Shown: positions 22,426 to 34,000 of the stretch, piece after piece
Position numbering within the stretch: position 1 is the first letter of the stretch
How the letters are laid out: every line of letters begins with the position of its first letter
Assembly (NCBI GenBank): GCA_028015205.1
Contig: CM051511.1
Span: forward strand, 3,782,001-3,846,000
Source of the DNA: Mytilisepta virgata
Lineage: Eukaryota > Mollusca > Bivalvia > Mytilida > Mytilidae
DNA: 64,000 nucleotides
Reading direction: 5' to 3'
Translations under genes and position numbers: made by a program
The notes under the pieces: model-generated
Seen by the model: the letters and a program-made list of their open reading frames with translations, nothing else
Told to the model about the DNA's origin: nothing
The model's database searches: none

Positions 22426-22909
22426 TCTAAATCTTTGTGTTATCATTGATATCACTTAGTAATAAGAAAAGGTCTTTATTTTTTTTTATTTGATTATTAT
22501 CGACAATTTCTTATAATTCAATAAAAAATTAGAACATTGTTATTTTGATGTTTATGGCAATTTCATCTGTTTCACTGCATATTTTGACATATTTTTAAAA
22601 TATAAAAAGTGTAAATCGAGTGTATTTAAACTATTTTTGCTTTCAGTAACATTATGTTTTACTGGAAAATTATTTCGAATATGCTTTATTTTGTCAATAA
22701 TGGACAAATTTATGAATCATATGCCTTATACTGTAAGTCCATACGGTTTTGTATCAATTTTAATTTACCATTAAAATCATCAACGTGACTATATATATCT
22801 AATTGAATAGTAGTATAGAGAATTAAGTTAATTTAAACTCACACATAATAGGGTCTAATTAAGAAAGGAAAGGTAATTGGGAAAAGTCGTCACATCAATA
22901 GTTTAAGTA
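22426..22909. other. AT-rich stretch, no gene seen
   Basis: No coding frame or repeat recognised. Confidence 0.5.
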
Positions 22910-23037
22910 AGAGATACAATGGATAAGCGTTGGTTCATGAAAAACAAACCATTCGCCCTCCGGGCTCATGGTTTCTTTTTCGCCCTCCGGGCTCATGGTT
23001 TCTTTTTCAAGAACCAACGCTTATCCATTGTATCTCT
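22910..23037. repeat. 27-bp perfect palindrome arms enclosing two tandem copies
   Basis: The left arm 22,910-22,936 (starting AGAGATACAATGGATAAGCG) is the exact reverse complement of 23,011-23,037. The loop contains two tandem 26-bp copies built on 'CGCCCTCCGGGCTCATGG' and 'TTTCTTTTT', themselves with a CGCCCTCCGGGC dyad. Perfect arms suggest recent origin or conversion. This may be a small foldback element. Confidence 0.85.
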
Positions 23038-24233
23038 AATACAGAATACACGATGAACGAAAAATTACATGAATGTTGTAGTTTAAACAATTTGCACGAA
23101 ACAAACGAATATCTATCATCCAACGCGAAAACAATTGAAATAAAAACCGTACAAACGTTGCACTAAAATAAACTTTACAACTGCCATAATTTTGATCAGA
23201 GAAATATGCATTTTTGGTTTCAACTGCGGCTGTTCTTCCAGCCGGACATCTTTCCCAGTTTATCCAAAGCGCTAACAATACAACGAATCTCGTTGGATGA
23301 TGAATGGACGGCTTGAAAAAGAACCGAGAGATTTACACGTAATAGAAATCAAATAAATAGCGAAAGTGAAAGGAGTCAGTCAATGTGGTTTTTAATCAAA
23401 CAATATCAAAATATACGGAATAGCATGTGTTCTCATATAAACCAATTACATTATCTCAATAAAATCATTATTTAATAACAGCTGATATTGGTGGAGATTT
23501 TTAAAATGAGTTTTGGGAGCTTAATGATAGTTTTAAATACAGAGTATAATTAGGATATGCAGGGAACCATGGACCAAGTACAGTAAATCAGATAGAATTG
23601 TTTACATATTATCCGGATTTTAATAATAATGTACCGTCATGTACTTGAATTGTTCTGTAGATTTAAACATCCCACCAGAATCAAACAAGTCACAATAGAT
23701 ACATGATAGAATTAGTATTATTGCATATATTTATTCAAAATCAAAGCATCCAGATATCTTATACATGTAACTAGATCTATATATAGATAAAATATAAAAA
23801 AAAAACCTATTTCGGCTAGCATCAGCAAAATCGATATTAAGAAAATAAGATGTGATTTTTTCATATCAACATATGGTGTTTTACTTTGATGTGTAAAATA
23901 GTTCACGGTGAAAGCATTACATAAGCTATAATTTCCACTTAATTAATGAACATTTACCTCTATATTAAAAAGCTGAAAGGTGAATTATTAATTATACATG
24001 TATAATAACTTTCATTCCTTCGTATTATAAATTTTACTTATATTATCAAAACCGTCGGTACTATACGAATAATCAGTTACAAATGATAGTCATATTCAAA
24101 GTTTGATAACGCTGTGGCTGATAATATACGGATATGACAAATAATTGAATGCAATGTGTTATTACACTGTACAAATCATTAGATTATTGTTAAATTTTAC
24201 AAAATATATTGTACAATTATGACACTTCACTGA
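23038..24233. other. AT-rich intergenic stretch, no gene seen
   Basis: ORFs at 23,036-23,278 and 23,718-23,906 (minus) have no family signature. No RNA or repeat of note. Confidence 0.5.
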
Positions 24234-24306
24234 GTGCAATATCATGTTTTATGGACCACTTAATAGCAATATTACTTTAAATGGTCCATAAAACATGATA
24301 TTGCAC
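24234..24306. repeat. perfect 25-bp hairpin
   Basis: The arm 24,234-24,258 (starts GTGCAATATCATG, ends TGGACCA) is exactly complementary to 24,282-24,306, with a 23-nt AT-rich loop. GTGCAATAT recurs at ~24,394 and ~24,412, and as GTGCAATATT in the hairpin at 51.7 kb, suggesting one family. Confidence 0.9.
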
Positions 24307-24600
24307 AACAGCGAAGTGATATAATTGTTTTATTACATTTCACTTTAAAGAGCATGAATTGGAAATCACCTGTTTCTAAAAATAGTTCACCGTGCAATAT
24401 CACTTATCACTGTGCAATATGACAAATACGGACCAGTTTGAAACAAGTATAAATCTTAAAGCACGAAATGTAATAATTTTAATTGTACATAAAATAATAC
24501 TTTTGTAATCATTATCTTTGAAGTGAAAGACTATTTTCTTTGCTGTTCTATAGGACATTGTCTCATATTTAACCAGAAGTTGGGTCTTGATACATAATAT

Positions 24601-24751
24601 ACAATTACTGAATTTGTAATCAGTCGCTATCAGGATTTAAAAACCCGAGAAATTGTAATATTCACCGAGATTTTAGGCGAAGTGATCATGAATATACGCT
24701 AACAATGGTTGATTAATACTGATAGCGACCTATTACAAAGTCAGTAATTGT
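24601..24751. mobile_element. 151-bp inverted-repeat element (MITE-like)
   Basis: Ends 24,601-24,633 and 24,719-24,751 are complementary at 30 of 33 positions (outermost ACAATTACTGA). The interior is 85 bp, with 'AAACCCGAGAAATTG' and 'GCGAAGTGATCATG'. The words 'GCGAAGTGAT' and 'AATTGTTTTATTACA' also occur beside the hairpin at 24.3 kb, so the two structures are related. No clear target duplication. Confidence 0.6.
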
Positions 24752-26551
24752 TTTATTACATGGATATGGAAGTTGTACTTTTAATTTCTATTTTAAGAAC
24801 AAATCGGTCACTATCACATTCTGCTTGACTGGTCCTATTTTATCTATCTATTTTAGTCCTAAACCGTAAATGTGTAATTCTTGTACTAATTCTAGATACT
24901 TCTCTGTTACTATCATGGGTACTCAAGGCCTTTTAGACATTTTTCAGCCAATCAGAGAACAGCAAAAATATAGTCATGTAATAATGGACTTTATGCACCT
25001 TAGTCTTGACACAGCACCGGTGATTGTCTTAATCTTTCTGTAAGGTACGAGTTTGCACCGTATTAACTATTTTATATAAATAAGTAGGTAAAATATAAAA
25101 TGGTTGCATACATATTTCTTTTGCTTCATCAATAATATTATCTATGAATTAGACGGCGTAGCTAGCTCGTCATAACTAAACAACAATATGGATAACAAGA
25201 AGGTCAACAGTGACATACCAATCAATCAAAGAAACACAACTGGCAGAACTCCGGACAAAACATAACATAAAAGAGAACGAAAAACAAACATTAACACAAA
25301 CGAGAGTCAGAATAGTCTGACTTGATACTGAACAGTGGTTCAAATGTTTTTTGCTAAAACTCTGACCGTGGCAATTTTGCTCAACTTCGATCTCAATTAA
25401 CAAACAAACACAAACCATGCCAAAGGATGATAGTTGCCACAGTGTACTCGTTTTTCCTCCACCAACAAAATTTATTGTTTGATTGGGTATAGGGGGTTAT
25501 AGGACGTAATGCCAGGGCAAAAGTATTTATCGGTGTGAAAGTTACATTAAAACCATATTTGTAGCCATTCTAGTAAACTTTGAAGGATTTTTTGGTTTTT
25601 GTCTTTTAGGGGTGTGTGTGTGGGGGGGGGGGGGGGGGAAGGGGGAGGGGGTAATTCCACTTTTAGAGCAAATTCATCCAGATCAAAATAAGAGTTTGCA
25701 AGATAATTAGTCAGCCTTGAGCACTTTGTAGGTCTTGCTATGACTTTAAGATGAAGAGAATCATTTAAGTCGATGTTCCTTCAACATATTACACGTATAT
25801 GTAGGGATTTTTGGTCAATAACTCACTTTGTTTTTACTTTAACATAATATTTTTATTAAATGAAGTTTAATATATATGCATTCCACTATTACGCTCGCAT
25901 CTATCTTTTTAATTTTGTTAAGAATGTGTTCTTAAAATGTAACAGATATTGCCTGCCGTGTCTTTATTAACGTTAATAATTTTCGCACTGGCTTGCACTT
26001 CCGTTTGTTTTCAATTTGTGAAGTAAATGAATTTGATTTCCATACTGGAAAGCATTCTGTTTCCGTTAAACGTGCAGTATTCTCAATGATTTTGAATTAT
26101 ATAGTACAATTTAAGTGAATTCGAATTAGTTTTGAAATTTGTCTAAACATCAGGTAATAAAACCTTTATCTTCAAGCCACACACATTTTGTACTGCGATG
26201 TTCACTGTTGAAGCGACGGGGATTGGAACCGATCGCCTAATTAAAGTATACTTTGTATATTGTTCAGTGATGTGGCATTTTTGGTGTTTAAAAACCTCGA
26301 TGTGAATTTTTAAAAAAATCGAAACACTTATGTAACTTTAGGGAAACTTTATTTCACTCCCTTAGTTCTGACTCTGAACATTTCGTGTTGCCTAATAAGG
26401 AAGAAGTATTAATAAAACTATTGAACCCTACGATTATTGAGCATAATAATATTATTGGCTACTTTTTAAAGCGGTCATTAATACTGAGTAAAGAAGAAGG
26501 TTAAATACGCCGTTTCCGAGATAGCGGAACTCTTTAATGTTGAGGACGTGA
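24752..26551. other. intergenic stretch with a 17-nt G run
   Basis: No gene seen. 25,160-25,420 looks like a repeat tail ('AACACAACTGGCAGAACTCC', A-rich). There is a run of 17 G at 25,622-25,638, followed by G-rich sequence to ~25,651, which could form a G-quadruplex. A tRNA-B-box-like word (GGTTCCAATCC on minus, ~26,222) is isolated. Confidence 0.5.
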
Positions 26552-26801
26552 AGTGGTATCAGAAATATCACTGACAAATACGAGTTCATAAAGCTTTATA
26601 TCCCCTTCCAACAAAAAATAAAAACATGAAGCTGAGAAAAAGTGGTTGACAATGATCAGCAGGCCAGAAGATTATAACCCTCCTGTTTATCACTGGGTTT
26701 GCAATCGGCAATTTGAGGGTGAAAAGATGTCTTCAGATGATGTTTTTCAAACTCTTTTTTTGAAATTAATAATCTCTAAAAACCTATGCCATAAAGAATG
26801 A
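26552..26801 (+). pseudogene. THAP-domain relic
   Basis: Two plus frames together resemble a THAP zinc-finger domain. The first (26,552-26,629) reads SGIRNITDKYEFIKLY then meets TGA. The second (from ~26,625) reads HEAEKKWLTMISRPEDY and YHWVCNRQFEGEKMSSDDVF, ending at TGA 26,799-26,801. The THAP signature C-x2-C...W...C-x2-H-F is seen as VCNRQF, with the zinc-binding His replaced by Gln. The first Cys pair is missing, with a stop codon directly before SGIRN. The frame change and lost ligands mean it cannot bind DNA as a normal THAP domain. It could derive from a THAP transcription factor or from a THAP-bearing transposon such as a P element. Confidence 0.55.
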
Positions 26802-28067
26802 TCACCTAGGAAATTAGAGATTATAAAACCAGTGATACCTTGCTGTAGGAAATATATTCCCACTTTTATAGACAACCATTCATTTTAGTTATATTAATTT
26901 TCATATATGTATTAATGAATTTATTTTATAATATAGAGAAGTTCCTTTGGCTTAAGTGGTACAGCTAATTGATTGTAAAAGTTATGATGGGTTTTGATAT
27001 AATTTAAAATTCAAGAGGAGCTTTTCATAAATATATAAGAATGTGCATACTTTACTATAACGTTGAAGTAATAAAATGAAATTGGAACTGTTCTAGGTCT
27101 TCAATTCGAAACTTAAGATTTAAAACTACCATTTGCTTAAGTAACTTAAATTCTAACTGCGCAAATTCATGCACCTATTTTACCATGTAACCAAATGGCA
27201 AATACTCATTTTGACCATTTAATTTCTGATTTTAATTCTTAGTGTTGTAATTAATATCAAGTTTCTTGATACATCAGTATTTTCCACTGTCCAACATGTT
27301 GCATAATTGTGCTTCAATATCACATGACCATAAAAGATATTCTGTTAAAATATAAACTTATATTCATGACATTTCAAAATGAAAAGGAAAAAACTTAGAT
27401 GTCTATTTTTAATCATTTCGTGTTGTCACGAGTTTTTTTAGTTTTTGAATGTTTTGTGTCATGTTGCCCTTGTTTTCCGGGTCCTGTCTGTTGTATCTGG
27501 ACTTATGGTTTTTGATACTATTGTTTCATTGAACTGCGGTTTTCCCGGCCCTGACTTCTCTTGCATTGAATTCTATGTAATACCACTGGAAACCCTAAAA
27601 ATTATTCTGATTAAATCTAAAATAGAAGGCACAAATCTTCAATAAATGATTAAGCATATGTGAAAGTTTCATGAAATTCCATTCAGACATAAACATATAT
27701 AAAGATGATAAAAACAAGACAGACACCTATCACTTGAGGAACTAAAGCATGAGTAGTTTACAGAATATACAAGGGGGTAACGTGTCAGTATGGTAGTCAT
27801 ATAGCTGTTGATAAGCTTCATAGATGTGGATTGACCTAATTATGAATAGAAAACGAAATGATTTGGAATATAGACGCCAGAGGCACTAATGAAACTTCAT
27901 GGTAAACTGTAATGTAATACTAAGAGCTATTTGTAATTAAAAAATTATCCAGTATCATTTAGAAGAACCGTTTTTATTTATTTTGTTAGAAGAAATCCTG
28001 ATCAAATTCTATAGTTTCCATTGCTATTTCTTTTCTGGTAAAAAATACAAGGTCACATTTATATAAA
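26802..28067. other. AT-rich stretch, no gene seen
   Basis: The short ORF at 27,445-27,645 lies in a T/G-rich segment with no domain. Nothing else recognised. Confidence 0.5.
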
Positions 28068-28444
28068 TTATGTATCCATAATTGTCATTCTTGTGACGTT
28101 GTTTAAGTTCAGAATGGTGATGTGGGTAGCAAGAAAACGTTTGTATCCATTGTCATTCGTTCCTCTGACCACTGACCAGCATTTAAAGTAAACTATAATG
28201 TCACCAATCTGAATAGCAGGCATGTATTTCATATCATTGGTCCTATACGGAGCCTCATTGACATCCTGCCAGAAAAAAAATGCCTTTTCTTCATTTAATA
28301 CGCTCCTTACAAGTCTTTGTAGTACTCCTCATTTATGACATCGAGATTCTATTTGGATGATTACTGTGCAAACTGCTCTAATTGCACCAACTTTCTCTTA
28401 ATAATCTCTTTAGTTCAAGTAGTGATATTGAAATCCTGCGCCAT
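28068..28444 (-). pseudogene. broken single-exon coding relic, family unknown
   Basis: On the minus strand, an ATG at 28,444 opens a frame with MAQDFNITT, KEIIKRKLVQLEQFAQ and NLDVINEEYYK, interrupted by TGA, TAA and TAG. After a frameshift near 28,300 a clean frame runs LVRSVLNEEKAFFFWQDVN, then MKYMPAIQIGDIIVYFKCW, GYKRFLATHITIL, ending ARMT-like TRMTIMDT and a TAA at 28,068-28,070. The amino-acid mix is that of a real soluble protein, not of AT-rich noise. I do not recognise the family. The absence of introns with several stops suggests a decayed or processed pseudogene. The gap is too small to be explained by an intron. Confidence 0.5.
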
Positions 28445-30989
28445 TTTGGAGAAAAAGTGCCCTATATTGTATCATGTGATGCCGAAAATCATGTGAAAAA
28501 AAGTTTTTCGTTTTTATGTCACAAACATTTCAATGTTTAATGACAATAAAAGTATTATAATAATATATTGAGAAGAAAACTACATGTATTTAATTTTCAG
28601 ATCACAGAATCTAGCAAATCTTCCAAAAAAGGGAAAAAAACGGGACAGACATCTTAAACACATATTCATGTATATTTCCACTATGCAAAATTAATTGAAA
28701 TGTAGAATTTAAACATGTTGGGTGTTCCTAAGAGAAAAAATAGGAAGGTGTGAGCCATTCAGTTTCGCCAAAAAGTATATGTGTTTGTGCCGCTACGAAA
28801 AATTCCATGATCCAAGTTCACTTCCTAGTCTTATTCCCATAAAAATCAAATGGTTGCCTCTCAATTTAGTTTTATTCCCTATTCCATGTTTCAATGACAA
28901 AAACTATATCATAATCCAATACTGTATAAAATATCATCCTTTTTAATGAGTTACTGTATAAAAGTTTAGTATCCAGATCATGTAATATCATTATAATCAA
29001 CATTCTATAATGGAAAAGAAAATCAGAAAATAATTTAAGGATGATAAGGTTTTGCACAATACTCTGAAGTAATCTAACAGAATCATTTGTACGAAATGCC
29101 ATTACTGTCATAAATTTTACGAGCTTAATGTGTCCATAAATTTAAGTGAAAGGAAAGATATTAAATATCTATAAAAAAAAAATAGCGAAGCAATACATGT
29201 AACACAAACGAGAAGTTCAATAACACCAAAGTCCAACCCGTGAAAAATAAAAATAAATAACATATATACCAAACCAAAAAAAAAGAGCATAAAAAAGAAA
29301 CTATAACACTGCATAAATTTGAAGCTGATTTTCTTTTTTTTTCTATTTTCAGACATTAATGGTGTGCAGAACACATAAGGGAGTTAACTCTTTAAAAATC
29401 ATCTGAACGTTTTAATATTAGTAAAGAGAAATCAAGGTTCTCAATGACCAAAATTAGTGTTTGTCAAACTGCTATATATCCAATAAAATTATTCCCGTAA
29501 ATTGTGTGGTTCAAATTTCTTGAAATTTCTATATTTTTTTCAACAAGTCAAAATAAATATTTCATCAAGATTTTATGAAAATTAAACGAACCAATTCTAT
29601 TTTAGTCAAAGTGTTGGGTATCCCCTTTAATTTCTAGTTAAGTGACATGTTTAGACTTTATATTTTTGTGGATTATGTTGTTGTTGTTGTTGAACATGTA
29701 TTTCTAGTCAAGTATGGACCTAATAAATACAAATTTTCTGTAAGTGTTGTTTAAGATAATTCCTTAAATGTCAGAGTTATGATATTAACTTAAGTTATTT
29801 TGAAGACCATTCAGATGTTTCAACAACCTTAATGTTGAAACCTTCAAAGTATGCTATTTTCAACAACCTTGAGACAAGAACTCTTCATATGATGTTATTT
29901 AGAACTCATATATCGGTAAACTACACACAATTGAAGCTTGCTCTATTTTCAAGATAATATTTGCCTGTCTGGCAAAAAAAACCCCTACCTACCCAACCCT
30001 CAAACCCCTGGACAGGCAACATCAAACAAACAATTTATTCAGGATGGCATGGTAGTGTGAAGTTTCAAAAAATATCCGAGTAACGTTAGGTACTTTAGAA
30101 GGGTGGGAATTATCAGTAAATTGCGTTTTAATCAAAGGAAATATGCGAACTTATTATTATGAATGTGTCTTTCATTTACATTGAAGTTATTCCATCGACA
30201 TCTTTAGGTCCACCATGATAGATTTATGGCTTTGCTGGAAATAAAAACAAAGATCAACAAGGTCATACTAATCAATTAACGCCATTCCATCGACAGACAA
30301 TTGGGCACAAAAAATAATACAGAAAACACAAAACACAACCATAAAAACAAAAGAGTGTCAGACAAGTCTCGCGTGGCACATGCACTGAATATTGGTGTGA
30401 TTAAACCGGTTTTACGGGTACCCAAATCTCCTCCTTATCTATCCTGACACCATTTTATTTACTAAACACATCATAAAAGCCAATACAGTATGATTACCAA
30501 ACAAGGCGACCGCTAGCGGGAAAAGTATACAGCTTACTGTGAGTTTACGATATATTATAGCTCGGTATCCTTGTCTTGAACTGTGTGACATGTCTGATGG
30601 GCATGTATACATATTTTGTCGGACATTTATCCATCATTTATTTTCCTACCTTAATATCAGAGTGTCGACCTTATTATTCAAAGCTTTATTTGGTACCTCT
30701 TGCAACGTGAAAATAATGCATTTAAGATCTAAAGCTTGGAATTTCATTATTTTATTAAAGTTGCAACGACAGTAGTTAGGTGATTCTGGTGATTATGATT
30801 GGAACCAAAAATAATTTACGTGATCGTGGCTATAGGCATTATACATTCCCGGCTACATCTTGGATGTCAAAAGATGTCCTTCCAAATGTCCAGTATTAAT
30901 CACATTCGTACATGCGTATTAATTTTTACTCCATACCATTTTCGAAATTACAGTACTTCATTAAACATGATTAGATAGACGATAAGTAA
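28445..30989. other. AT-rich intergenic stretch, no gene seen
   Basis: The minus ORF at 29,117-29,374 is low-complexity (F/L/S) from an A-rich repeat-like tail (29,160-29,340). A (TTG)5 run is near 29,680. 30,240-30,370 is another A-rich repeat-like tail. No domain or RNA fold recognised. Confidence 0.5.
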
Positions 30990-31160
30990 TAAATTCTATG
31001 ATACCAATTATGACGTAGATGATGTGCACATTTTGTTGAACTAAAACGTGTCAAAGCCTAAAACTTTGACAACAAATTACAACAATAAAAAAATGCCAAA
31101 ATGACCAAAAGAGTAAATCCAAACCATCTAAGGAAAAAGCTATGCATGAGAGACACAATC
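30990..31160 (-). repeat. decayed copy of hammerhead family 2
   Basis: On minus it reads 'GCATAGCTTTTTCCTTAGAT', 'TTGTTGTCAAAGTTTTAGGC', then the stem III palindrome AUGUGCACAUC (31,034-31,021) and 'CATAATTGGTATCATAG'. This is the same order as the intact copy at 41.6 kb. The CUGAUGA and GAAA cores are no longer recognisable. Confidence 0.5.
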
Positions 31161-31394
31161 ATTGTTATTAACAAAATTGTACTGTTTTTGCGTAATTAGT
31201 ACCATATTTGGCATTGTGCTAGATATTACTAAACAGACTAAGTCTGACTAAGTCTGAAATGGAATGCACCCTATATGTTTCCTAGAAAAACGCGTTGATG
31301 CTGATAATCTAGGTTACACCTTGCACTATAAAAATGTGTTCAAGATTTTTCCTACTTCATAAATCCTTGGCTTGGAAAATGGTGAAAATGAAAT

Positions 31395-31565
31395 GTGACG
31401 GATGCTTACCTTTCCGGATTACTTGATGTCACTCGTGTTTTGTGTGGGATTTAACATTGCAAGTTCTTTTGGTTTTTGTGCTTTTTTATGCTTATTCTCC
31501 TTTTTTTGGGGGGGGGGGTATTTATTTTATTTATTTGCTACTTTAGTGTTCTGAAGAATGTGCGT
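31395..31565 (+). mobile_element. Penelope-like retroelement 3' tail, plus copy
   Basis: 'GATGCTTACCTTTCCGGATT' and 'GATGTCACTCGTGTTTTGTG' correspond to the 'GCTTACCCTTCCGG' tail block of the other copies. A G run (31,508-31,517) follows. No RT sequence remains. Confidence 0.45.
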
Positions 31566-32284
31566 TCTCTTTGAATTTTGACTTGTCGAGTTTACCCTCT
31601 GATTCGTTTTTTTTACAATATTTTAAAGAGAAAAAAAGAGTAAATCAACAGTAATATTTTATTAACTGTAATTTTCCAATGTCATGTGACAATGAAAAAA
31701 CCCAAATAAAATAAATCCATCTTAATGATAAAAAATTATATAATTATAGAACATATGGTAACTTGAACATGTAATATTAATATAATCAGACCATATAATA
31801 TAACAACGTTATACAATTACTCAAAGATAAATACGTCTCTGTACAAGACGATTATATAATGTAGAGAGATAAAATTACAAAATGACATTGGGGGCTTTCA
31901 GTTCTACTAACAATAATAGATCTATAAATCGAATTTTGAGCAACCGACAAGACGAAAAACACAATCCTGATATCATTTTGTTAAAATAAGACGTTATTCA
32001 GAGAAAGTCCAAACAAATAATGGGATAAGTTTATCTTGATGAAAGACACGGAATAATTTTCTAAGTGCACAATGCCGACAGCAATTATTGAAAAATGCAT
32101 CCTAGGATTTCGTGGAACGTACATGTAACTTCCTACTGACGAATCAAATATTTTTCGCAAAATCATTCATTTAGGCAGAATTTAAGACCTGCAATACTAA
32201 AGCGAAAAGAAGGACGACCGAAAATGAGTGGAATCAGATTTTATTTCTAATTGGCAAAACATCATCCGTATGAGTCAAGTAAAT
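31566..32284. other. AT-rich stretch, no gene seen
   Basis: Nothing recognised. Confidence 0.5.
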
Positions 32285-33480
32285 ACTAAATAAAAGTAGT
32301 CGAAGCAGCTTCGCTGCATATCTCCGCGCTACTCTTGTGTTTTTGAAATCCATACAATCTAAACTAGTGTTGTTGCTATAGGATTCCAAATATATATGGT
32401 TGCTAAGTAGAAATCACAAATAAACAAGTCTTTGAAGAATTTACTAAAATTGGAATCACATATTTTGAAATTCAACTGCTCTATATTAGTCTTAAAGCTA
32501 AAATGATCCAAAAACATCTATAGTTGCTACGTAAACTTAAAAAAATAATAGTCTTAGATACTTTGAGGAAATTTACCGAAATTGGAATCGCATATTTTTT
32601 AATCCATACAATCCAAACTAGTACTTTTGCTATAGTTATTACAAATATATATGGTTGCTAAGTAGAAATCACAAAGAAAAAATAGTCTTTGAGTCATTCA
32701 GGAAAGTTACCAAAATTGGAATCAAGTATTTTTAAAATCCAAATGATTCTGATAAGTCTTAAAGCTAATATGATAAAAAAAAATGTATAATTGGGAAGTA
32801 AGATTCCCAAAATAATAGTCTTGAACACTTTCAGAAAATTTACCAAAGTTGGAATCACATATTGTTGACATAGTAGATGATCCTAATATGTGTTACTGCT
32901 GATGTGATCCAGAAAATACATGGTTTCTTGTCAAAAATAAAACAACAATGGTCTTTGAGACTTCCAAAAACTTAATCAAAGTTGGAACCGCATTTTAAAA
33001 ATTCTAAAACCTTTAGCACAATCTACATTAATTCAGTGGTACAATTACTGAACCAACTCTCAGTTCCATATTCCAAATAACATGAGAGTAGTTGTGTGAC
33101 AAAGAAATAATGTACCATTAGGCTGCATGTTTAGCCCGGCCCCCAAGGAGCGCTATTCAAATTCGGAAACCTTTGGCTATCTACAGTGACAGGGCAATTA
33201 CTGAGACAACTTTCAGTTCCGTATTCCAAATAACCTGGGAGGAGTTGCGTGACAATGGAATAATGTACCCTTAGGCTCACTTTGTAGCCCGGCCCCCAGG
33301 AGAGCTATTCAAATTTCGAAACCTTTGGCACAGTCCCCACAAAGTGCAATCAATGATCCAAAGTTCATATTTCTATTTCAAGTGGTTACTGAGATTATCC
33401 TGGACATTACTAACATAAGTACGTACGCCGAACAGCAAAACAAAATCGTCGCGCTCCGTTGAAGCGCGGGGATAAACATA
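32285..33480 (+). repeat. long dispersed repeat built from internal tandem units
   Basis: Opens with 'GTCGAAGCAGCTTCGCTGC' and 'CTCCGCGCTACTC', and closes with 'GTTGAAGCGCGGGGATAA'. The first part has ~150-300-bp internal repeats ('ATCCATACAAT(C/T)CAAACTAG', 'ATATATATGGTTGCTAAGTAG', 'ATTGGAATCACATATT'). The second part has two ~147-bp tandem copies (33,035-33,177 and 33,184-33,330) sharing 'AGCCCGGCCCCCA(A)GGAG' and 'GAAACCTTTGGC'. It is non-coding, and the biological class is unknown to me. Confidence 0.6.
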
Positions 33481-34000
33481 AACATGTATAAAACTGATAC
33501 ATCTAATGTCTACCTCCTTGGAACGGTTTAGCTACAATACCTTCTAATTCAGGTCTTTATTGAAACTTACTGCTTTTTTACACTACTCACAGCCATGATC
33601 ACGCCTCATCAATAATTTTACTGCTATTTTGCTGATCACTCATCACTGATATATAATTGCATTATCATCTACAATGAATAATATATTAATCCCCAGTGAA
33701 ATATGTAGGGGACCACAAACTTTCTTATCGACTGTGTAAAACAGTAGATGTTTGATAACTGTAAATAAGACTTATAAATTTTCCATTTTGAAAAATTGAG
33801 TTTTGACAATCCTGTTTGACAGCACCAATACCGTATATGAAAACATCGAAGTGCTGTTTGAAAAGCGACTCTATTGGCCTATTAAGGTATGTTAATATAA
33901 AAAGATTAAGTATTGGATGTATCCCCGAAGGCAATAACCCTTCAACAGGATTGACCATTTTTGGATATCTCCCGACTCATAGGGCCGTAACTGTTTTATA
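33481..34000. other. intergenic stretch, no confirmed gene
   Basis: Overlapping ORFs at 33,725-33,958 (minus) and 33,816-34,013 (plus) lie in slightly GC-richer sequence with no recognised domain. It ends exactly where the 54-nt hammerhead-family tail begins. Confidence 0.4.

Noticed and set aside
26205..26240. B-box-like word (GGTTCCAATCC on minus) suggesting a SINE
   Set aside because: No A box at the right distance and no tail or target duplication.
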